Shown one piece after another: positions 21,240 to 30,250 of a stretch of 64,000 bases of DNA (its first letter is position 1; each line of letters starts with the position of its first letter). The stretch is from Pegoplata infirma. Its lineage: Eukaryota; Arthropoda; Insecta; Diptera; Anthomyiidae. The translations under genes and the position numbers were made by a program. The stretch spans positions 175,555,896 to 175,619,895 of the forward strand of contig OY992540.1 of NCBI GenBank assembly GCA_963921195.1, given 5' to 3'. The notes beneath the pieces were generated by a model that had not been told where the DNA came from, did not search any database, and saw only the letters and a list, made by a program, of their open reading frames with translations.

Positions 21240-24200
21240 GGTTAGGTTAGGTTTAACACAATTTAAAACAATTTTGTAATGCAGACGTGACCACGGTGAA
21301 AATAGACAATGGTGGGGGTACTTTTATAGTTTCATCTGCTTATTTTTCCAATGGGGAGGATAGGGTTGATTCACCACCACCTCTTATTAATGATGTAGCT
21401 GAGCACTGCAAGAGCAGGAAGATAGAATTGCTTGTTGGATGTGACTCCAATTCTCACCATACTCTATGGGGAAGTACGGATACAAATCCAAGGGGAGAGG
21501 ATCTTTTAGACTTTTTAATACAAAACAACTTGAAATTCTATAACGTAGGTGATAAACCGACCTTTCAAATTAGAAACAGAGAAGAGGTATTGGATCTTAC
21601 TTTTGGGTCCTTACCAAAGGTAGATGGTTGGAATGTCTCAGACGAAGTTAGCTTCTCTGATCACAAATATATAGAGTTTTCTGTCAATACTATGGAGAGT
21701 AGTGAGAATAAAGTTTTCAGGAATCCTAGAAGAACAGACTGGAATAAATTTAGGGAATCGTTAAATAAAACGCTAGGAAATAAGTCAATCGAAATAGGAA
21801 GTGTTGAAACACTAGAATCGACCCTCGGGAATATCGAAAAATGTTTAGTCGCTTCATACAATAAGTCCTGTCCACTGAGCAGGCCGGGGGGTAAAAAGAA
21901 TCAACCATGGTGGAACCAAGATTTAAGGGCGTTGCGTAAAGAATCTAGAAAGGCTTTTAACAAGGCAAAAAAGGATGATAATGATGAAGATTGGACTGAA
22001 TATAGAACTAAGCTAAGAGCTTTTAAAAAGGAAATGAGAAAGGCAAAAAGGGAAAATTATGTAAATGTCATCGAGGAACTGATGAATATAAAGGATACCT
22101 CAAGATTAAGAAAAATGCTATCGAAACAGGATAAATTTATAGGTAATATTCGAACACCGTGTGGCAACTGGACAGAATCGACGGAAGATACACTTAGATT
22201 GCTTTTTGAAACTCACTTTCCGGGGTGCTCTTTTACGCAGCAAGAGAGTGAGCCTTCTACTTCGATACAGTCTTGTAATTTTTCGGAAATGGCTGATATA
22301 ATTACAATGGATAATGTAATATGGGCAGTTAATACCTTCGGACCATATAAATCCCCAGGATTAGATGGAATCTATCCGAAAATGATCCAAGAGGGAATTG
22401 ATATCATAGGCGATACACTATTATGCATTTTTAGGTTCTGTGTAAATCAATCCTACGTTCCAACTTCCTGGCGTAAGGTTAAGGTAGCGTTCATACCGAA
22501 AGCGGGTAAAATTCAGCATTGTACTGCGAAAGACTTTAGGCCAATAAGTCTTTCTTCTTTCATGTTAAAGACGTTGGAGAGAATTCTGGATGAACATATT
22601 AGAAGGAATATATGCCCTTTAAGCATTTCTGATAGTCAACATGCGTACATTAAAGGTAAATCAGTGGATTCTGCACTTCATGTTGCTGTTCAGCACATTG
22701 AGAGGTCACTTTCCTTTAAGGACTATACACTAGGAGTTTTCTTAGACATTGAAGGTGCCTTCAACAATGTTAAATCGGATGCTATTCTCTCAGCGTTGAT
22801 TAGAACTGGAATTGAAACATCAATTGTAAAGTGGCTAATGACGATGCTAACTCATAGGAAAATTACATCAGAATTGGGTAATACTGTAACTCATGCCATA
22901 GCAACGAGGGGCACTCCACAAGGGGGCGTGATATCTCCTTTATTATGGCTTCTTGTTGTTGATGAAATTCTACGGAAATTGGACAGAAACGGCTTAACCG
23001 TGGTGGCTTACGCGGATGATTTATTAATTATGTCTTCAGGAAAATGTCTGAGCACAATCTCAGATAGAATTGAAAGCTCCTTGAATATGCTTTCAGTATG
23101 GGCTGAGGAATGCGGTCTGAAGATAAATCCGGTTAAGACAGAAATGGTTTTATTTACAGGGAAAAGATTGATACCTAGTTTTGACCTCCCGAAACTGAAC
23201 GGCGTAAGCTTGAAGCTCTCGGATTCAGCTAAATTCTTGGGGGTAATACTAGACAGAAAACTAACTTGGACGTTAAATTTAAAGGAACGAATTAAGAAGG
23301 CTTACGCTGCGCTATACTCTTGTCAAAGATTAGTCGGGAAGAAATGGGGTTTGAAACCTAAGCTCTTCCATTGGTTATTTACTGCGGTCGTCCGACCAGT
23401 GCTAACTTATGGTGGTCATGTATGGTGGCCGGTCATTGAATATAGGACTCATGCTGACTCAATCAAACGAGTGAATAGAATTGCGTTGTTAAGTATTACA
23501 GGCGCAATGAAGACAACATCAACCGAAGCTTTAGAAGTGCTTCTGGATATGACACCGCTTGATCTTTTCATTAAGGAAAATGCAAAAATTACCCTAAATA
23601 GACTAATTCAAACGGGATCTATGAAAAACAGACAGGTTCGACACACGAAGATTATCGGTAGTTTTGAACGGAGTACAAGAACGGATTATGATATCCCACA
23701 TAACGTTACTGATGGTAGACTGAAAATTGTGATTCCTTCACTAGATGATTGGCTTAATAGTAGAGTGAAACTTCAACAAATTAACGTGTTTACTGATGGT
23801 TCCAAAATGTCGACGGGCACCGGTAGTGGCTTTCACTGCATGGAGCTTAACCTAAATGAATCCTACCGTCTGGACAACGATTGTAGTATCTTTCAAGCCG
23901 AAGTATATGCGATAGCCAAGGCAGCTGAGCATATTTCAATGTTACCAATATACAGATGCGATATTGGTTTCTTCATTGATAGTCAAGCTGCTTTAATGGC
24001 GTTGAAAAGTGATGATATCAGATCTAAGGTAGTCAGCCGCTGCCACAGAGAGCTTAAGGTTCTTAGCGAGCAGCATAATATTACTCTGTGCTGGGTACCT
24101 GGACACAAAGATATTCTGGGAAACGAGAGAGCCGATGAGCTTGCACGACGGGGAGCGGAACTCGCACAGGAAACAGCAGAATCTGAGGTGTTCCCTCCAC

Positions 24201-24729
24201 TCTCTATTTTCTGTCAGAAAATAAGATTGGACTCAAGGGCGATTTGGTTGAATAAATGGTCCAGCTCTGATCGAAGTGTACAGACAAAATTATTATGGGA
24301 TGAAAGCCTGTTAAAACACAGCAAAATTCTTTTGGATATGAACAGGAAGCAACTTAGAGCTACAGTTAACCTCATTACTGGTCATAACACATTGGGTAAA
24401 CACATGGTAACAATTAGAATAAGAAATGATGATACATGCAGATGGTGCAGGGAATCCGTAGAAGACACCTACCATTTCTTATGCGAATGCCCTGCACTAT
24501 CATTTAGAAGATTTAAAATTTTTGGTTCGTATATTTTTCAGAATTTATCAGAACTTCGGGGCACAAATCCTTGGACTCTACTGGCGTTTATTAAAGCATC
24601 AAAATGGGACGCATAAGGCGAACAACTTAGGACTAAACAGAGAAGAGGGAAAAGAATTAAAGGAATCATAATGGGCCATCACGTGGCCTCTATGGACGCT
24701 GGTTTCCGCCAGCGTCATCCTTCATAACC
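21240..24729 (+). mobile_element. LOA-clade non-LTR retrotransposon, 5' truncated
   Basis: It is flanked by a 10-bp duplication TATCCCGTTA (21230-21239 and 24730-24739). It contains an endonuclease-RT-RNase H ORF2 missing its first part, and no ORF1. The 3' UTR ends in a strong hairpin (GACGCTGG-TTTCCG-CCAGCGTC, about 24695-24716) and then ...cataacc. The 5' end begins with GGTTAGGTTAGGTT, the reverse complement of an AACCTAACC-type tail (see findings). The uninterrupted ORF suggests a young insertion. Confidence 0.85.
21287..24616 (+). CDS. LOA-type ORF2: endonuclease (partial), RT, RNase H
   Basis: About 1109 open codons. The GTG at the left edge is not a real start, because the endonuclease N-terminus was lost by 5' truncation. 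Domains in order: apurinic-like endonuclease with DSNSHH near residue 53 and SDH at 124-126; RT with FLDIEGAFNNV, GTPQGGVISPL and catalytic YADD at 575-578; RNase H with FTDGSK (D837), an E in FQAEV, a D in FFIDSQ and WVPGHKD; and a C-terminal CRWC...H...C zinc motif near 1051. RNase H downstream of RT is typical of the LOA and I clades. Sequence is clearly related to, but well diverged from, the ORF2 at 45540-49134. Confidence 0.9.
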   Translation: MTTVKIDNGGGTFIVSSAYFSNGEDRVDSPPPLINDVAEHCKSRKIELLVGCDSNSHHTLWGSTDTNPRGEDLLDFLIQNNLKFYNVGDKPTFQIRNREEVLDLTFGSLPKVDGWNVSDEVSFSDHKYIEFSVNTMESSENKVFRNPRRTDWNKFRESLNKTLGNKSIEIGSVETLESTLGNIEKCLVASYNKSCPLSRPGGKKNQPWWNQDLRALRKESRKAFNKAKKDDNDEDWTEYRTKLRAFKKEMRKAKRENYVNVIEELMNIKDTSRLRKMLSKQDKFIGNIRTPCGNWTESTEDTLRLLFETHFPGCSFTQQESEPSTSIQSCNFSEMADIITMDNVIWAVNTFGPYKSPGLDGIYPKMIQEGIDIIGDTLLCIFRFCVNQSYVPTSWRKVKVAFIPKAGKIQHCTAKDFRPISLSSFMLKTLERILDEHIRRNICPLSISDSQHAYIKGKSVDSALHVAVQHIERSLSFKDYTLGVFLDIEGAFNNVKSDAILSALIRTGIETSIVKWLMTMLTHRKITSELGNTVTHAIATRGTPQGGVISPLLWLLVVDEILRKLDRNGLTVVAYADDLLIMSSGKCLSTISDRIESSLNMLSVWAEECGLKINPVKTEMVLFTGKRLIPSFDLPKLNGVSLKLSDSAKFLGVILDRKLTWTLNLKERIKKAYAALYSCQRLVGKKWGLKPKLFHWLFTAVVRPVLTYGGHVWWPVIEYRTHADSIKRVNRIALLSITGAMKTTSTEALEVLLDMTPLDLFIKENAKITLNRLIQTGSMKNRQVRHTKIIGSFERSTRTDYDIPHNVTDGRLKIVIPSLDDWLNSRVKLQQINVFTDGSKMSTGTGSGFHCMELNLNESYRLDNDCSIFQAEVYAIAKAAEHISMLPIYRCDIGFFIDSQAALMALKSDDIRSKVVSRCHRELKVLSEQHNITLCWVPGHKDILGNERADELARRGAELAQETAESEVFPPLSIFCQKIRLDSRAIWLNKWSSSDRSVQTKLLWDESLLKHSKILLDMNRKQLRATVNLITGHNTLGKHMVTIRIRNDDTCRWCRESVEDTYHFLCECPALSFRRFKIFGSYIFQNLSELRGTNPWTLLAFIKASKWDA

Positions 24730-25461
24730 TATCCCGTTAAGATTCTAAAGATCCTTTTGGGCCCTTAAATTCCCGTATCCAAAAAACTAAGCAAGGTAGA
24801 GCGAAAAGGGGAAAGATGTTGAATCAAAATCAATGACGATCCTTAATAGACCCAATGGGACTGGGTCTAAGGTGGTCTGGACCCATGGGTTCCGAACATA
24901 ATGGGGTCTGCCCGCAATCGGAACTTTAAAAAATGAGATGTACTCAATAAAATCAATTTTTTCCCCATTTTCTAGTTTTTTCTTTTTCTTATTATTCAGA
25001 AAAATTTAGATACAAAGAAGAAAAACATGGCAATGGAGCTAAATCATTATTGAATTTAGTTAAGTTTTCCACTTTTTAAATAATTTTTCTTTTTGAGTGT
25101 GGTATAAAATTAAATTGCATTTAGCTCCTTTTTAAAAATTGAATTAAAATTTTGTCATATATGAAACATTTTTTGAAAAACGTTACATTTTGGTGATGAG
25201 TATAAAAAACAGTACAAAAACAGTACACGCTTTAAAAAACAGTACTTTTGCGTACTGTTTTAGGTGCTGTGCATAAAACAGTACTTTTTATAAAAAACAG
25301 TACATGTACTGTTTAAAACAGTACGAATGGCAACCCTATTTCGGTCGGACTACAAAATTCATATATTTTTTTGTTTAAATCAAAGCAATTTCCATAAAAT
25401 TTATTAAATCACCAACTACCGTAGTACCCTGGTACGGAATTTCTTAGTTAAGTATTTATTA

Positions 25462-26171
25462 TTACGGAATAGTTCCAAGTCTTTTGTAGTCGATTTTATC
25501 AAGTTGCACCAATGGCTTTAATTGTTCTGCAAACATTCTCATTTCATCGCCAATGGCATCTTGGCCATTTGGAGCTAAAACTGATAATTCTACGAGATAA
25601 CTGTGACAAACCGGTTCACTGTCATGCTGTTTGCCGGGAATAATTTTATAAATTTTTGAAACGGTTATTTTCATTCGGCCTTTGCGAAATAAATAACCTT
25701 GACTGACGTACTCAAAGTCAAGCCGACATCCTAGCTCAGTTAAGAACTCAAGAACTGTAGAAGTACATCCGACATCTATACTCGACCTTACAAGAGTAGG
25801 CCTTGAACGATCTAATTCGGGTTGGCCAATATAACGCAGTTGAAATGGCATATCTCTATCAAGCGCTCGTCGAACCCTCACATTTAAAGGCATCTGTTGG
25901 TTTGGTTGCCTCATACTCATGCACACTTCTAAATCGTGAAACGTTTCGGGAGCAGTTTCTACATTGTCGCACAAACCCCGCAGTCTGGAAAAATAGACAA
26001 GCAATTAATGTGCACGACCGATGGACCGTTCGAAAATTAATACTACCTATGAAGCAAGTGGTCAACAGCCGATTCAATGATTGATCCTTGTAACAAATAT
26101 TCCTGATTTGGTATTATTTTAGTCTGAAGTGCATGCGAAAGACATTCTTTAGAAGACGGTACTTGAATCAT
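25462..26171 (-). CDS. MED18: Mediator complex subunit 18 (host gene, two exons)
   Basis: The protein resembles Drosophila MED18, a head-module subunit of the nuclear Mediator complex that links transcription factors to RNA polymerase II. Exon 1 is 26171-26047 (41 codons plus AG). The intron is 26046-25985 (62 bp, GTAGTA...TTTTTCCAG). Exon 2 is 25984-25462. The spliced product is 215 residues, close to the family length. Recognisable stretches are RLRGLCDNVE, ETFHDLEVCM, NVRVRRALDR, MPFQLRYIGQPE, FRKGRMKITVSKI, DAIGDEMRMFAEQLKPLV and DKIDYKRLG. The start ATG at 26171 gives an N-terminus containing QEYLLQGSI, expected for MED18. AATAAA follows the stop at once (25460-25455). A hAT element ends about 115 bp downstream and a hAT MITE lies about 220 bp upstream. 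The identification comes from remembered family sequence. Confidence 0.93.
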
Positions 26172-26391
26172 ATTAACCAAATTTTAAACTGGTAACACAT
26201 TTATATTTTTTTCTTGTTTCTTTTGTATTTGTTTCCCCACTAGAACAACAAAACGAACCAAAAATTTTCGGGGACGTCGACGCAAAGATTTGTGGCGGCG
26301 TTAACATGTTTCAACCGGCGGCGTCTCAATTCTTATTATAAGATATCGATCACAATTGGAGCGGAAACCGTTTTTCTGCAATTGTTCCCAT
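26172..26391 (-). promoter_or_regulatory. upstream region of MED18
   Basis: About 220 bp lies between the MED18 start codon and the next transposon, and presumably holds the 5' UTR and core promoter. No TATA box or other motif could be assigned with confidence. Confidence 0.4.
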
Positions 26392-26592
26392 CAGTGAATC
26401 AAGCCGACCGGCTCAAAATCGGCTGCGCGTAGCCGCCGGACAATTTTTAACTTTTTTTCGCGCCGCCGCCGTTCAAAAAACAAGTTTTACAACAAAACTA
26501 GAACAAAAAATTTCAGCCGACACTGAGCCGCCGCCGAGCAAAATTGGTCGAGCCGCCGCCGCCGAAAATTTTGGGTCGGCTTGATTGACTGG
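26392..26592. mobile_element. CCG-rich hAT MITE, copy 1
   Basis: 201 bp, starting CAGTGAATCAAGCCGAC and ending GTCGGCTTGATTGACTG. It is flanked by a perfect 8-bp duplication GTTCCCAT (26384-26391 and 26593-26600). The interior has GCCGCCGCC runs, striking in this AT-rich DNA. A second copy is at 55266-55465. It lies just upstream of MED18. Confidence 0.9.
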
Positions 26593-26675
26593 TTCCCATA
26601 TACTCATAGAAATATCTTAGTAGAAAAATTAAACAAATTAATGGCACAGACTATAAACAGACTCGACAGTAGAGT

Positions 26676-26975
26676 CACAGACTAATACAGACTCGACATA
26701 AGTGACAGGTGTCAAAAAAGTAGTTCTGAACCATATGGTTAATATTTTCAAATTATTCTACGAATTAGGTTAGAAAGAGAAAACTGATATAACGCGCCAT
26801 AAGAAAAATGGATGCCAGATCGGTTTTTGTTGTTTTACTCACTCCTAAATCGTAGAAAGTGTTGCCATGTTAGCGTAAAACGGACTAAAAACCGCTGTGT
26901 TTTCTCCTAAAATCGCTTAGTTTTTCCCCATTTTTTCTTATTAAACTCTACTGTCGAGTCTGTATTTAGTCTGTG
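26676..26975 (+). mobile_element. CACAG-family MITE, nested copy 1 (300 bp)
   Basis: Exactly 300 bp, CACAGACTAATACAG...ATTTAGTCTGTG, preceded and followed by GTAGAGT. It is the left arm of a perfect inverted repeat with 26983-27282. Confidence 0.87.
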
Positions 26976-26982
26976 GTAGAGT

Positions 26983-27282
26983 CACAGACTAAATACAGAC
27001 TCGACAGTAGAGTTTAATAAGAAAAAATGGGGAAAAACTAAGCGATTTTAGGAGAAAACACAGCGGTTTTTAGTCCGTTTTACGCTAACATGGCAACACT
27101 TTCTACGATTTAGGAGTGAGTAAAACAACAAAAACCGATCTGGCATCCATTTTTCTTATGGCGCGTTATATCAGTTTTCTCTTTCTAACCTAATTCGTAG
27201 AATAATTTGAAAATATTAACCATATGGTTCAGAACTACTTTTTTGACACCTGTCACTTATGTCGAGTCTGTATTAGTCTGTG
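26983..27282 (-). mobile_element. CACAG-family MITE, nested copy 2 (300 bp, inverted)
   Basis: The reverse complement of 26676-26975, with no difference found by eye. It is separated from it by the 7-bp GTAGAGT and followed by GTAGAGT again. This is explained by a second insertion into the same target site in opposite orientation. Confidence 0.87.
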
Positions 27283-27564
27283 GTAGAGTTTTATGAGAAA
27301 AAATGGGGGGAAACTAAGCGATTTTAGGAGAAAACAGAGCGGTTTTTAGTCCGTTTTACGCTAACATGGCAACACTTTCTACGACTTGGGAGTGAGCGAA
27401 ACAACAAAAACCGATCTGGCATCAATTTTTCTTATGGCGCGTTATATTAGTTTTCTCTTTCTAACCTAATTCGTAGAATGATTTGAAAATATTAACCATA
27501 TGGTTCAGAAATACTTTTTTGACACCTGTCACTTATGTCGAGTCTGTATTAGTCTGTGTTAATG

Positions 27565-27704
27565 GTATTCATCTAACCGTATAAACACCTCGTATAATAT
27601 GTAAGTCTGATAAATTTATACAATTTATGTCAAACTCCATTTATAAAAAATAAGTTTGGTAAGTTTATACGGTATACTTGGTGTATACGAGTTTAAATGA
27701 ATAC
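27565..27704. mobile_element. small palindromic MITE
   Basis: About 140 bp with inverted ends gtattcatctaaccgtata and gtatacgag-tttaaatgaatac. Non-coding, family unknown. Confidence 0.6.
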
Positions 27705-28111
27705 GGCCATTGTTGATCAAGGAAGATGTATAATAGTGCATTTACACTGGTCCTCTAATATGCTATTTACATATACCCAAAGAGTATAAAGAAAGAGATG
27801 GCAGTGGAGACTTATTCAATTTTTGGAGAAATCTCAAATCTCGGACCAACATTTTTTGTCACAAAATGTTCTAAAATGCGACAGTATTAGTGATTCATAT
27901 TAGATTTTCTTGTTATTCCAATTTAGATATGTGATGTATTAGTGAAATTTTTGTATACAAATAGAAAATGTTGGTCCAATTTTTGAGCCCACAAAAAAGC
28001 CAAGTGAACAACTTTATAACTTTTAGCTGCTGCATACCCTTTGCATATACCCCGAAATCCAAATAAATTTTGATTGCAAATCCAATTAAAATCTATACCG
28101 TTTACAGGCTA
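27705..28111. other. no gene or repeat recognised
   Basis: About 400 bp of AT-rich sequence. An imperfect inverted pair, ggaccaacattttttgtc near 27855 and gaaaatgttggtcc near 27965, suggests a further decayed small element. Confidence 0.4.
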
Positions 28112-29480
28112 AAGTCTAGTTGGCAGACATTGCTCTGAACCCCAAAAAAAAAATACTACAGATAGATCTTTTAATGTTGAGACAAAAAAAAAAAAAAAAA
28201 ATTGTCGGCGCCCCATGGTTCCCGAGTTATGGGCCTCCAAAGTTTGGAACTATAATTGGATATATCTTCTGAAATAATGGTCCGATCTGGTCGAGATTGG
28301 TTTCATTCGAATGCTTATTGAAATACCTTTCATATGACATATACAAAATTTGGATCCATTAACCCATTGGGGAGCAACACAAAATTTTGGATTTTTTAAG
28401 TGGCCATTTTGCAGTAAAATAATTTTATTTAAATAAAAAAAAAAAAATCGCGCGATTTTTTTTTTTTTTTTTTCTTTCCAGATATGGCTGATTTTCGCCG
28501 CGCTAGCAAGCTCGCGCGATTTTTTTCCAAATAATGGCATTATTTTGTTCTAAACATTATTTCCTATAATGTTTTAGAAACAGTTTTAATACTATATTAG
28601 AGGGTCTATTAAAATTATATCTTCCTCAATATGATCTTCACTTTCTTGACTTGTTGAAGATGATAAGGAAGAGTCTAATAAATTCTCATCACCAGAGTCT
28701 ATTTCCAATGGATCTTCTTCGGCTAATTCTCGAATAGTATGATAATCGGTGCACGGATTCGTGGGATCATATAATTGGCCAGCAAATTTCCAGAATTCGC
28801 TTAATGTACTTGTAAAAAAAGGCAATAAGTGAAACAAATTAACAGAGTTCCCGAATTTCTTACAAATTTCAGCTTAATGACACAGACCAATATTTAGTCT
28901 GTGTTAATGATGTAAACTTTTCATAAAATATAAACGCTAAGAAATGAAAACAAGCTGCTTTTAAGCAATATGAGCGATTTTTAAAAATGGAACTTTTTCA
29001 ACACTTAAATCAAAATAATATTCAAAAAAATAAATAAATTATCAATGTTCAACATTTGATATCTCCGGTTCTATAAGGGTTAATGGGTCGAACAAAACGT
29101 CAAATTAAAGCTTAATATCTAATCTTTAATCCTAGTTCCATAAATATATTGGCTAATAAGGCCTAATTTTGAAATAAAATTATTTTACTGCAAAAAGTCC
29201 AGTTTAAAAATCTAAAATTTGCTGTTGCTCCCCAATGGGTTAATGGATCCAACTTTTTTAAATATCATATTAAAGGAATTTCAATAAGCTTTCGAATGAA
29301 ACCAATTCTGACCAAATCGGACCATTATTTCATAAGATATTTCCAATTATAGCTCTAATCTTTGGAGGCCCGTAACTCGGAAACCATGGGCCTCCGACAA
29401 ATGTTTTTTTTTTGGATTCACCTATTTCATCCCTATTTTTGGAAAAAAAAAAAAAGGAGCAATGTCTGCCAACTAGACTT
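28112..29480. mobile_element. long-TIR element, AAGTCTAGTTGGC family
   Basis: The ends are aagtctagttggcagacatt and aatgtctgccaactagactt. Arms of about 300 bp are inverted copies, including gggcctccaaag, ttcattcgaatgctt and ttaacccattggggagcaac. The last motif, TTAACCC plus GGGGAGCAAC, resembles a piggyBac-style end but lies inside the arm. A weak acidic minus-strand ORF (28592-28837, rich in D/E/S) is the only coding hint. A second, truncated copy is at 63664-64000, and a 23-bp CACAG element sits inside at 28881. Confidence 0.72.
28881..28903. mobile_element. minimal 23-bp CACAG-family element
   Basis: Just two terminal inverted repeats, CACAGACC and TTTAGTCTGTG with almost nothing between, flanked by TTAATGA on both sides (28874-28880, 28904-28910). 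It is either an internally deleted MITE or a footprint that kept both ends. Confidence 0.75.
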
Positions 29481-29486
29481 GTTCCT

Positions 29487-30225
29487 TTTGACCCTACAAA
29501 TATTTATGTTGATTTCAATAAAAATTATTGTCAGTTTTTGTAAAAGTTGATCAACTCGTTTTTTTTGTAAATCAACTCGTATTTTTTGTAAACTCAACTC
29601 ATATTTTTGTTGATATAAGAAATTTTATTAATAAAAAAAAGCTTGTTGTTATTTGTTAATATTCTTTTATTAAGTAAAAATCACAATATTTTTTAGAATT
29701 ATCACTGGCTTTTTAAGCTGCACGAGATTTTCACACACACTTCGTTTATTTATGTTATGCACTCGTAAGCCATTCTCCAGTTTTCTAATGACACCAAATC
29801 AAAAACCTTAAAAACAAAAAAAAATATATAATATAGAATGAATACATAAAGTAACTAATATAATTTATTACTTACCAAATATTTACAGATCAGAATCTGA
29901 TCATCAGATCCTATTTTTATTTATTTTTAAAATATTAAATATTTTTATAAGAAACAAACACATAAAACAATTTTATAAGAGACAGACAAATTTCACATTG
30001 CAATGCATTGCTACCAACTTGATAATACAAAATTGAACGAACAGGGTTGTTTTTTCTTTTTTGGTTTTATCTATTGAATTCTGTATAAGCGTTGTAAATA
30101 GTTGATTCAAATTTACTGATTATTCAACGATATCAACATTAATTTTTGTTGAATGCGGCAATATTCTGTAAAACTTGATCTACAATGGGTTTACTAATTT
30201 TTCTACTAAGATATTTCTATGAGTG
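29487..30225. mobile_element. TA/CACTCA element, 5'-truncated copy
   Basis: It begins abruptly at ttttgaccctacaaatat, next to the end of the long-TIR element, and ends normally at TATGAGTG followed by TA. The first 80 bp or so of the family are missing. Confidence 0.75.
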
Positions 30226-30250
30226 TAGTCTGTACTGTGCAGTTAACATA

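Larger units (their letters stand above)
18860..25338. mobile_element. hAT-type element with nested insertions
   Basis: The ends are TAGGGTTACCA and TGGCAACCCTA. They are flanked by a perfect 8-bp duplication TTTCGGTC (18852-18859 and 25339-25346). Both subterminal regions carry many AACAGTAC copies in both orientations, as expected for hAT transposase sites. The 6.5-kb length is inflated by a TA/CACTCA element pair (19208-20736) and a LOA retrotransposon (21240-24729). No hAT transposase is recognised, so this is a non-autonomous or degraded copy. Confidence 0.85.
26645..27558. mobile_element. CACAG-family MITE (7-bp TSD), outer copy with two inserts
   Basis: It starts CACAGACTATAAACAG and ends CTGTATTAGTCTGTG, flanked by TTAATGG on both sides (26638-26644, 27559-27565). 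Removing the two nested copies (26676-26975, 26983-27282) and the extra GTAGAGT repeats leaves about 300 bp, the family length. No coding sequence. Confidence 0.85.

Noticed and set aside
21236..21255. TTAGG repeats as an interstitial telomere
   Set aside because: Only about three units, placed exactly at the end of a LOA insertion inside its target duplication; best explained as retrotransposon tail sequence.
25803..26084. Plus-strand ORF over MED18
   Set aside because: It is antisense to the conserved MED18 exon and spans its intron; a shadow frame.
28592..28837. Acidic 81-codon ORF as a piggyBac-like transposase
   Set aside because: Acidic Ser-rich composition alone is not diagnostic; no DDD motifs are present and the element has no room for a full transposase.
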